From assembly GCF_032362555.1 (NCBI RefSeq), contig NC_083523.1, positions 595,501 through 659,500 on the forward strand: DNA of 64,000 nt, given 5' to 3'. The translations under genes and the position numbers were made by a program. Every line of letters begins with the position of its first letter. Within the stretch, counting starts at the first letter, position 1. This document shows, piece after piece, positions 36,901-48,900 of the stretch. This DNA comes from Amyelois transitella (taxonomy: Eukaryota; Arthropoda; Insecta; Lepidoptera; Pyralidae). The notes under the pieces are model-generated. The model was not told where the DNA came from, did no database searches, and saw only the letters and a program-made list of their open reading frames with translations.

Positions 36901-39900
36901 GCATTTTGGGCACAAAATATCTTGCTTCAATTTGGTTAACAGTTGATTAATAGCCACATAGCAGCTGAATAAATGTACGACACACTGAATATCTTCTGCA
37001 TAAATTCTGATTTTTCTTTAGTTCAGAAATTATACATCTTTTATGCAGTTGTTAATTTGTGAGTTCAGATATTCAAATGATATACAAAATTCCGATCTTT
37101 GGAGTTTTACAAAGAAATTATGCAAGTAAAAAGTATTTTTCATTGTGACGGGATTAATTTGTGTCACTTAGTTCAAAATATTGTAAATGGTCGCCGATCA
37201 CGTCTTCAAAAATTTGATAAGTGAATGATTTCATACATTTTAAGTAAGTTTAAGGTGAATTATATAAACGCATGGCACTTTACTGTGAATTATCAACATG
37301 ATCATTATACATTTTTTGAGCGCCTCAAAATAAAGCTACATTTTAAAAGGTAAACAAATGTGAAATAATATTTAAATTAAATGATCTTTACTTTTTATCA
37401 AATGTCAGTATACATACATACATACATATGATCACGTCTTTATCCCTTACGGGGTAGACAGAGCCAACAGTCTTGAAAAGACTGAGTGGCCACGTTCAGC
37501 TGTTTGGCTTAATGATAGAATTGAGATTCAAATAGTGACAGGTTGCTAGCCCATCGCCTAAAAGAAGAATCCCAAATTTATAAGCCTATCAAATGTCAGT
37601 CCCAGCAAGTAATGAGAATCAAATTTTGTATAACTGATAATGTTTCCTATTCACTAAGCAAAGTGTTTCATAAGATAAATGTTGAGGATTTATAAAAATA
37701 GGTTTATGTCGAACGTTAGTTAATGGCGGAAGGCGGCATATTGTTGATTTTGTCACAAAATGGTGAAATATCTGGATAGGAACATACGATATCTTCAACT
37801 AATCAGTTATTTGCTGCTTAAGATACCCACATTTGTAACTGATATTGTTTTAAGTTTAACATAAAGACAATTGTATGCTTATAGCGCTATAAGTTTGGTA
37901 AAACAAGGAGTTTATTTTCAATTTTGCAGAAGTTAGCTGTGTTAAGAAGAAAACATTTTAATTATTCAGCATCTGAATAAATCAGTACAATTTCTTACAC
38001 TATACAGCTTAAAGAAAGTATTAAATACAATTGTACGCTTATAGCGCTATAAGTTTGGTAAAACAAGGAGTTTATTTTCAATTTTGCAGAAGTTAGCTGT
38101 GTAAAGAAGAAAATATCTAAATTATTCAGCATCTGAATAAATTAGTACCATTTCGTACACTATACAGCCTAAAGAAAGTATTTCGTCTAATATTCAGCGT
38201 TTTGCTGTTTAACTGCTTTGCTTTCAAATTTTATACAGGTCAATGCAAAAATTTCAGCTAATGTGCAGATAATAGCTGTTTCAATTACTTTTATTTGAAT
38301 ATCTCTTGTTTAGCAGATACTACTCTTGATTATTATTCAGCTTGAAAAAATAACGCGAACTTTATGCAGAATTTAGTAAGCTTACAACATTATTTTAATT
38401 TAAGAACTCTCTTATTTAAAATTAAGCCATAACGACAGCTGTAATACATAATTATTAGATTGACACTGCTTATTGTGGTATATTTTCGCTATTATCTGGC
38501 TTATGTGTTGACTGGGCTAAATCGCGCAAGCAAAGATTTCACGGATTGAAGCATATATACATCCGACACAACATCGTCTGTCGTGCGGTTCCCAGACATA
38601 ACACGTAGCCTGGTGGAAGATCTTCCCTTTGTGGCGGTCGAGCCCGCTTCTGCACAAATTATCGTAATGTCCAAGGGAGATATTTGGTCACCCATCTCAT
38701 ACTTGACCACTGTAAAAACATCAACTGTTGACCACACCACATACATACATACATACATACATACGGTCACATTTATATCCCTTGTGGGTTAGACAGAGCC
38801 AATAGTCTTGAAAAGACTGATAGGCCACGCTCAGCTATTTGGATTAATGATAGAATTGAGATTCAAATTGTGACAGGTTGCTAGCCCATCGCCTTAAAAA
38901 AGAATCCTAAGTTTGTAAGCCTATCCCTTAGTCGCCTTTTACGACATCCATGGGAAAGAGATAGAGTGGCCCTATTCTTTTTTGTATTGTTGCCGGGAAC
39001 CACACGACAATTACAGATTCCTCAAACTGGGATACAGTCAAAAGAACAGTCGTTACGCACTTTGCTGTTTGGTATTTTGTTCCAATTGATAGTCTTCATC
39101 TTGGTCTTCGGTAATGGCGTCTCCTGTTGGGGCAGTTTGATATCCGGCAGCGGGGAGGGGGAGGGGGGAGCGGGCGCGGGCGGCGGGAGGCTGGGGGGAG
39201 CGGGCGCTCGTGGTGGGGGCGGAATCATCATAGCTGGTGGTGGCGGTGGTATTGCTGGAACAAAAAAGCACGTTTACCTCGTTGACCAAGTGATATGCAC
39301 AACCAATTGTGCCATACTAGATAAGTGTTCCTAATGGAAGTAAACCTAAGAAAAAAATATTATTCTACTTCCTACTACTATTATAAAGGCGAAAGTTTGT
39401 ATGGATGTATGGATGTTTGATACACTTTCACGCAAAAACTACTGAACCGATTACTGTGAAATTTGGTATGTAAGTAGCTGAAGACCCAGAATAACATATA
39501 GGCTACTTTTTATCTCGGAGTTCCCGCGGGATTGATAGGGTTTCTATGCGGCAAAGTCGCGGGCGGCCTCTAGTTCATAATATTCGTAATAATGTTCACA
39601 GTTTCTCGTATGAGTTTTCTCTTTGGTATTCTGACATTATGAGCAATTTTGTTGAATATATTTAGCTGTTTTGAAGGCAGAATAATCACAAATATAGGTA
39701 CAGTGGGCCGTACAGAAAAATATACTATCTAAGATACGGATACCGTACGCAGTGGGTATAATTTTCTATGTTTTTCATTGTACTTCAATAAGTTTATGAT
39801 AACGTCGTCGTACGTATTATTGAAAGTTTTTTTTTGAAAGTTTCTTTTATATTTGTTTTTTATGATTTAATTGATACCCAAAAATTAATACTAGGTATAT

Positions 39901-42900
39901 TTGTACTAGGTACTAAACCTAGTAATCGTTAAAAAAAAAGAAAATGTTGCACCTTGTTAATTTCGCATACAGTCAGGCTTAACTTCATCTGAATAAATTT
40001 GATTAATCAACCAAAACAAAAGGCATTACACCATGATATACCTGAAGGCGGCGCAGGCGCAGGTGCCGGCGGTGGCGGCGGCGGTGGAGGGGATAGCGCT
40101 CGCTGCAAACTCTGCTTTCTACCACCCCCTGATATATCTCTATGTTGACAAGTGCAGCCTACTTTAGCCTGAAAAAAGGTACTGATTACGCTAAGGGAAA
40201 ACATCGCGACGAAACCTGCACATTCAGGCAACTGGATGTATAACCAACCATGTTCGATCCAATACGGGTTAGGTTCCCCTGCAAAGGTTGCGGAGGTCAT
40301 GGGAGTCGCTTCATGTAAAAACCTGACTCGCCCAATCCAGGATCAATGGTCAAAGATACCTTTAGGAATGCTTTGTTGGTTTGGTTATGTAGAGAGGATG
40401 GATAAAAGCAAGTTGACTAAGGAATATATGCTAAAAGAAAAGTCTCAATAGGAACAATGGAAAGGTTTGGACAGACGATCGTACCTTGATCAAATCGGGG
40501 TCAGAATAGCCAAAGGTCAGGTCAAGAGTACCCTAAACCGAAGGGCTTGCATGAAGAGGGTGATGAATTTGGATGAAGCCAAAAAAGTATGCAGAGATCT
40601 CCATCCATCTTTAAGCCATTCAACTGAACGTTAGCTTTCGGTCTTTGTAAGATCATTCTACCCCGCTCTAGTTACCCCGTAAGGGATGAAGACGTGATTT
40701 TATATATGTATCTGTATGTATGAAGTAGTATGTATGTATGTCTGTCACTATTTGAATCACAATTCTATCATTAAGCCAAACAGCTGAACGTGGCCTATTG
40801 GTCTTTTGAAGACTGTTGGCTCCGTCTACCCCATAAGGAATATAGACGTGATTATATTTATACATACATATGGTCACGTCTATATCCCTTGTGGGGTAGA
40901 CAGAGCCAACAGTCTCGAAAAGACTGATAGGCCACGTACAGCTGTTTGGCTTTAAGATAGAATTGAGATTCAAATAGTGACAGGTTGCTAGCCCATCGCC
41001 TTAAAGAAGAATCCCAAGTTTAATAGTATATCCCTTAGTCGCCTTTTACGACATCCATGGGAAAGTGATGGAGTGGTCCTAATATTTTTTCTTTTGGTGC
41101 CGGAAACCATACGGCTTTATTTATGTATGTTGTACAATTTATTTATAATTTATCTTACCTGAACGCTAGGTGCTCTGAGCAGTTTGGCGGCGTCTTCCCT
41201 ACTCTCCAGCAAGGTGGCTCTATGGACCAAGGTCTCCGCTGTGTCCCACACGATATCGCTGACTGGCTCCTTGGGGTCAATGCGGAGCAGGTGCTGCAGG
41301 ATGCTGAGGAACGGGATCTCTTGGGGAGTGTCTGAGACCTGGATGCAGGGATCGTGAAATTAGTTTGCTTGAAAATTTATTTGAGGATTGTCTTGGTGTT
41401 AAATTAAACCATTGAATAGAATAGAATATATTTATTTAAGGTATCACTTATTGACGTCACATCTCTAAAATCTAATTATAACTACTACTGCTTCCAAAGC
41501 GCAGGTGTAGAAGAAGCGGCGGAACAAACTACTCTGCAGAATTAACATAAAAATGTGCAGTCTTTTTTGAACCGCGCTGTCAAGGTTTCGTTCTAAACAG
41601 GTTCACTGATATCAGACAATCTTGTCAACTTTTTACTCATACCATTTTTTTTATTCATGACAATAACAGTTTAGATATATAATCTTTGCAGACTTCGTTG
41701 ATGTTAACGTTTCAGTGTAGTTTGTGCCGTCACTTTTTCTATACACACATACATACATATGGTCACGTCTATATCCCATGCGGGGTAGACAGAGCCAACA
41801 ATCTTGTAAAGACTAATAGGCCACGTTCAGCTGTTTGACTTTAAGACAGAATTGTGATTCAAATAGTGACAGGTTGCTAGCCCATCGCCTAAAAGAAGAA
41901 TCCCAAGTTTATAAGCCTACCCCTTAGTCGCCTTTTACGACATCCATGGGAAAGAGATGGAGTGGTCCTATTTCTTTTTTCTATAGGTGCCGGGAACCAC
42001 ACGTCACCTGGTTACAGCTAATATCTTTTACCTGTTTGAGAATAGCATAGAAGACATCTAGATGAGAGTTGAGGTTGATTCCCCCGGGACCCTGCGCTTC
42101 GTCGCTCTCCCGCTGCTCCTCGAAGACGTCCAGCTGGACCCCCAGGTCTGGGTGGCTGACCGCTTCATGTCTGAAAGGTATTACAATAAATATAAATAAA
42201 TAAATATATACGGGACAAATTACACAGATTGAGTTAGCCTCGAAGTATGTTCGAGACTTGTGTTACGAGATACTAACTCAACGATACTATCTTAATCTAT
42301 ATATATAAAAATAAATTGCTGTTCGTTAGTCTCGCTAAAACTCGAGAACGGCTGAACGGATTTATCTTATCTTGGTCTTGAATTATTCGTGGAGGTCTAC
42401 GGAAGATTTAAAAGGTGAGAAAAATTCTCCGCTAGTATTTTAAAATAAATACTTATATAGATAAACATCCAAGACCCATGCCAATCAGAAAAAGTTCTTT
42501 TCTCATCACGCCCTGACCAGGATTCGAACCCGGGACCTCCGGTGTCACAGGCAAGCGCACTACCGCTGCGCCACAGAGACCGTATTGTTTGGTTATTATT
42601 GGTAAGGTACCTTTATGTATAAGTTTGTATGTCAACTGTTAGAATATGGCAACACAAATAATCTTCTTATGGTGGCATTATAAGTTTTAATTTTTATAAT
42701 TTTACGGTTGGCTGCATTGTTATGGTAGAACACTTACTGTATATCATGAAATGTGTATCGTTTAGCTCCAATAAAACAAAGTTAATTAAAAGCAAATAAA
42801 ACAGTTTTATTCATTAGTTTGTACATCTACTAATACATAATAAATGTTTGCAACATCCGAAAGGGTAAATATGAAGATCTGGTAAACATATAAATTTAAG

Positions 42901-45900
42901 ACATTGTTGTACTCATATTATGCAAATAAAAGTTTGAATTATTAAACTGATACAAGATCAAACTTATAGACATGTACCCAAATTTATACATACATACATA
43001 TAGTCACGTCTTTATCCCTCGCGGGGTAGACACGAGCCAATGATCTTGAAAAAACTGATAGGCTACGTTCGGCCGTTTGGCTTAATGATAGAATTGAGAT
43101 TCAAATAGTGACAGGTTGCTAGCCCATCGCTTAAAAGAATTATCGTATGTAAAAGCCTATCCCTTAGTCGCCTTCTACGACATCCGTGGGAAAGAGATGG
43201 AGTGGTTCTATTCTTTTTTCTATTGGTGCCGGGAAACATACACGGCTCGCCTTAAAATAAGAGTGATTAGCTACTATATTCTTTTTCTAATACCTACTGC
43301 AATCTGCCATTTTTCTTAATTTCGACAAATCGTCATCATTCTCACTCAACTTTGTAAGAAACTTGTTCCGAAACAAAACAAGATCTTGTTCTTATTTCTG
43401 TTCAGAGACCAACAACCTTTAAGACCTTGATTTGGCTAAATTATCTCGCTCATCAATTTAGTTTAACGAACTGGTGATTGGAAGAGGATCAGCACAAATC
43501 GATACAAAAAGACATCAGACCGATACATTGAGCTCATTTATTTGGGGGAGACGACGTTTTTCGATACTTTAATTCTGTAGCGATATCTCTACACCACGAG
43601 TCACAAAAACAAAATCACGCGACGCTATCAGTCATAAACAGCGACAAGTCTAAATCGCGCAAGCAAAGATTTCATCACGTCCGCTACAATTCTTTTGTTT
43701 ATTTGCAATTAGATTTTTACTTAGGTATTTTCATTAAATTCATACGTACATATATGTATATTATCATGTCTACATCCCTTGCGAGGTAGACAGAGTTGAC
43801 AGTCTTGAAAAGACTGAAAGACCACGTTCAGCTGCTAGGCTTAACATGGAATTAAGATTCAAATAGTGACAGGTTGCTAAAACATCGCTTACAAGAAGAA
43901 TCGCAACTTTATTAGCTTCCCCTTAGTCGCCTTTGCATGGAAAAGATAACGAGTTGTCCTATTCTGCCGGGAACCACACGGCTCTAGGCTATTTTAAAGA
44001 TATAATCTGGGCTATTTTAAAGGAATACTAATCTCGAGACGGCCTCTGTGGCGCAGTGGTAGTAGGTACGCTTGTCTGTGACACCGGAGGTCCCAGGTGC
44101 GAATCCCGGCCAGGGCATGATGAGAAAAGAACTTTTTCTGATGGGCCTGGGTCTTGGATGTTTATCTATATAAGTATTTATTATAAAATATAGTATCGTT
44201 GAGTTAGTATCTCGTAACACAAGTCTCGAACTTACTTCGAGGCTAACTCAATCAGTGTAATTAAATAAGGTATTTCATGTGGTAAAGAAACCGATGATTT
44301 TAATCATCATGATGTCAGTTCTTTACGCATTTCCCTCTGAATCATCGAATCAGTGCCGTGTGTATAAGATTATTCACTAAACTTGCCTCTAATAACGGTT
44401 ACCATTTTAGGATATACGGGCACCCACGCTAACCGTGCCTTTTTACTTATCTTGTGGCGAAGGATTAGGTATATCTTTTCTTTGTTAGATGTTTTGACTT
44501 GTTTAGGCTTACGTATATACTTAAGATTCTTCTTTTAGGCGATGGGCTAGCAACCTGTCACTATTTGAATCTCAATTCTATCATTAAGCCAAACAGCTGA
44601 GCGTGGCCTATCAGTCTTTTAAAGACTTTTGGCTCTGTCTACCCCGTAATAATTGTAATACCTAAACTAAATCATAAACATATCCCGAAGGATTTACGAT
44701 AAACGATTACACGGATAAAAGTTTATAATTTATATTCTAATACAATTTGTTCATCTCTTTTTAGGCACGTTGTTTTATATAGCACTGTTATTTGTTCTTG
44801 TGAAAAATTTAATTTTTTTTGATATGCCAATTTTTTTTAAACTCATTTATTTGATGTCAGCAGTATGATAAGCAATATTTTTTCTTAAAAATTATATTTG
44901 TTAATTATTAATGATAAAATATTAATCATAAATTGCGTACTAATCGATTTTAATTTCCGATTAACCATTTAGTTGATTTTAGAATCTCATTATTTTGATA
45001 TTAATTACTAAAAAAATAACCAAACTAGTTTCAAGTCCACTCTTAATTTTCTGATTAGTAGAATAATTTTTTTTTTTACCGGTGTATTTACACGATATAA
45101 TCGCAGCTTTACAAAAAAAATTGTCATCATTTCAATCTAAATGAAACAACAAACAAAGAACAAGTTGTAAGGATTAGTAGTATCAATTTAATACATATTT
45201 CTGAGTTCTAAAAGGTAGACTGGTAGGTATTGCTAGTAACTTAGTGTCTTCTTCCTCCTGGCTTTAGTCCCGGTCGCATCCTCACCACTCTGGAGAGGAG
45301 CCCGGGGTATGCCTCTGACCATGGACCCTGGATTGGGTGAGTCAGGTAAGTAACTTAGTGTAACATATTTTATAATCGCGCCTCTTTTTTATAGAGACTA
45401 TCTTATCATTCATCATCTTTAAAAAATTTAAAACTTCTAACTAATAATTCTTTGAAACTATTTTTATTTAACGGCGTCAACATCAGTGTCAACGTCGTGT
45501 TTTTTTGGCCGAAATATATCATTACTATCAGATAAGTACTTGATCATTTTCCAGTGCCTCCTTTTATCGACCGTCGATACAGTTTTTAGATATTACCTAA
45601 GTCACCATCACCAGTCAGTCAGTGAGGTGCGACGAGCAAAAAGTATCGTAAAAAAAATACACGTCATAAAAACTTGAGTACAATATAACTTAAAATAAGA
45701 CCATGACTTTTATTACTATTTGTGGTTTGAAACAGTCTTTTGACGCGGAAACAACTATGGATTTCAATTTACTTTGTATTTTCCTCATCTTGGCTTTTAG
45801 TCCCGATTGCATCCTCACCACTCTGGAGAGGAGCTCGGGGGATGCCTTTGACTATAGATCCTGGATGAGGTGGGTCAAGTTTTTAAACGAAGCGACTCCC

Positions 45901-48900
45901 ATCTGACCTTGGATATTGATATTAGATCCATGGTTTCAATTTACGTTGTATAATTTAGATGTTATTCAAGAAATTCTACCAATGTTACATATTGTAAACT
46001 AAGTATAGTTACATGCCGTGTGGTTTCCGGTTCCAACAGATAAAATAATAGGACCACTCCATCTCTTTCCCATAGATTTACTGTTGGCTCTGTCTATTCC
46101 GCAAGGGATACATATATGTATGTATATTCATTTACATGACATCTTTTATTCTGCGAAAAGTCTTGCAAATCCCAGGAGAACAGTTTATGATTTTATTTGG
46201 ATGACCTCTTCTTCTTTGTCCTGACGTTAATGTCCCGGTTAGATCCACACTTCCATGGAGGGAAACCCGGGGGGTGCCCAATGACCATGATCCTGAATCA
46301 GATAATTCTCCACCTGGGTGATATTAGGTGCAGAAAAACTTTTTTCTGCACCTAATATCACCTAGTTTTCGAGGTTAAATGGGGTTATTAAAAATCCGGA
46401 TAGTTATAAAGTATTTTTTGTTCTCTCGTATTAACTAAACTCAACCAATTTCTTATGAACAAACAGACAACAGATTGCAGTGATTACCGAACATAATGTG
46501 GGGTTATATAAGGAACACCTATTTATTAATTTGATTTATTTTATTAATATGTTTTTTTTTTTAATTTGATTTATTTTGTCAATTCTATTTATTTTACTTA
46601 TTGGCACATAAACCAGTTTTACTACACAACATGATATAATATTACGAACCATTCGGTAGTTGTAATGACTAGTTGGACCTAAAAAATAGTTGAGCTTATA
46701 ACGAAGGGGGTGACGAACGTGAAGTATAGAATTCTGTAACGGTTAAGGTACCTATGGGCGGGAACAATAATGTAATAACAAGTGTTGAAGATATTTTACT
46801 CACCTGAGGTTATTGAGAGTAGGCAGGAGACCGAGACCTGAAATAAAGTTACAAAGTTAGATATCGAAACCGCCGAGCTTGCATGAAGAGAGTTATGAAT
46901 GTGGATGAAGCAAAGGAAGTATGCAGGGATCGTGGCAAGTGGAAAGAGGTAGTCTCTGCCTACCCCTCCGGGAAAGAGGCGTGAGTTTATGTATGTATGT
47001 ATGTATGTTAGATATCGAATCGGAGTTATTGATTCTTAAAGTTAAGACTACTGGTATTTAATTGCAATTGATGAAAACAAATCAATCATTGTTATATATA
47101 TCACTATTACTGATGAATTCGTTCCTGACTTGACTCCTATCAATAGCAGAAGTGATTAGGCAAGTGATGAAGACATATCAATCACTATTGTAAATATCAC
47201 TTCTACCGAAGAATTTGGAGCCGATCCTTTAAGGAAATGAGTTATTAATCTTACCAATAAATTCATTTCTGACTCTAATCCTATTAGGAAACCTTGGAGC
47301 AGAGATGATTAGGTAATTGATGAAAACGCATCTGTCACTGTTATAAATATCACTTTTACTAAAGAATTTGGAGCCGATGCTTTAGAGAACTGAGTTATTC
47401 ATCTTACCAATGACATCATTCCTGACTTTAATCCTATAAGACAATTTTAGTGCAGGAATGTTTAGGCAATTGATGAAAATATATCAGTCCTTGTTATAAA
47501 CATCACTATTACTGGTAAATTTATAGCCAATCTACGAAAGGACTAGTTATTAATCCTACCAATGAATTCATTCCTGACTCTTATTCTGTCAGGCAACCTC
47601 GGAGCAGAAATGATGAGGCAATTGATGAAGGCGACCAGGGCGGTCTTGTAGTCCGTCGTGGTGGCATTCTTCAGCTCTTCCACCACGATGTTCAGGCGGT
47701 ACCTCTCGTTTTTCAGGGTCTGAAATTAAATTTAGTTCGGTTTACTATTTACAATGTCACCTTATCTAGGATCATAGAAACAAAGGTGGAAATGTAACCG
47801 AGTTTAACGCCAGGAAGAAGAGAAGACACTTTATCTACAAAAGGGATAATGCAATAGAATATTATGTAGATTTTTTGCTTAATATATTCTGTTAGAAATT
47901 CTCACTGGGCTACAATTTAGTGCCTTATTTAATAATTCCGATTTTCATAATCAAGTATTGTATCCCTGTGACATTGATTTTGAAGGCAAATCCACAATAT
48001 GCTAGTACAAACAATGTAACATTTGAATTAAAAAAAAAGGATTTAATACTAGACAAAATAAATGTCACAGTTTGATTTTTATTATATAAAAGCAGACTTG
48101 AGCGATCGATATTAAATTGAAGGAAAGCTGAGTTATAAAGTCATGAATTTTTATGACGACTCCTTCTTAGTACAATTTTAAATCCGCGTTGGAGGTTTCG
48201 TCCAATTAGACTATTTTTATGGGGTTTTTAGAAACTAAAGCGACCAAGTTGTCACAATTTAATGATAAAATTTCATTTTCTGTAATTTGATCAAACTTTG
48301 TATTGGAAGGCTTAATGGTTTATAAGGCTTCGTGTGTGGGCAATATGAGATTGTAAAAAAAAATTGAATTAATAAAAAAGTTGTTTTATGTCTTGTTATA
48401 GATAAGCTCATATTCTGTGTAGTTTTTATATTCTCAATCTTGTCGAAGAATGGTCTCGACAAGATTGAGAATAAAAAAAAACTTATGAGGAACGAATTAT
48501 TTATTTAAAAAAATATTTCATACCTTGTAAATTCAAGCCCCTGTGCGATAGGTCCAATGTAAGTTCAAGATTTGCTTTAAATTTTGAAATAACATTATAT
48601 TTTACAACAAATACTTTTATAGATAAACGTTCTAGATCAGAGCAATCAAAAAGTCCGTTATGCATCATGACTTGTCCGCGAATCGGACCTTTAATTAGAG
48701 GCAGAGCTACTACACTGCATCTAACAGGTCATCTAAGTAGCAACCCTTGTACATAATAACATATATTATTTTGTTTCTCTACAGCGAACAAATTAAAATC
48801 TTCTTCAAAGTCGAACACTCATGTCAGAGTGGTCGTGGTTGCGCAGACGAGGTCGAGAGATGATCAGCTGGTCGTATTCTTTCCCGAGGACTGTTCTCTC

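Larger units (their letters stand above)
36787..38516. mobile_element. 1.73-kb TIR DNA element, non-autonomous
   Basis: Begins CCCAGCCAACACA and ends with the near-complement TGTGTTGACTGGG (12 of 13 match). It lies inside a REP-C copy; the sister copy at 26440-26470 shows the empty site, so the ends are defined and the target CT is duplicated. No transposase frame is present. A 160-bp direct duplication lies at 37869-38185 and a SINE-A is nested at 37410-37590. The superfamily is unclear. Confidence 0.8.
36738..38670 (-). repeat. REP-C copy, antisense, split by the TIR element
   Basis: Parts 36738-36786 and 38517-38670. Confidence 0.8.

Noticed and set aside
38740-38765. (CATA)n runs looking like a tandem array at many sites
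   Set aside because: They are the 3' tails of SINE-A and the RTE-like LINE. No regular spacers, so not a CRISPR or satellite array.
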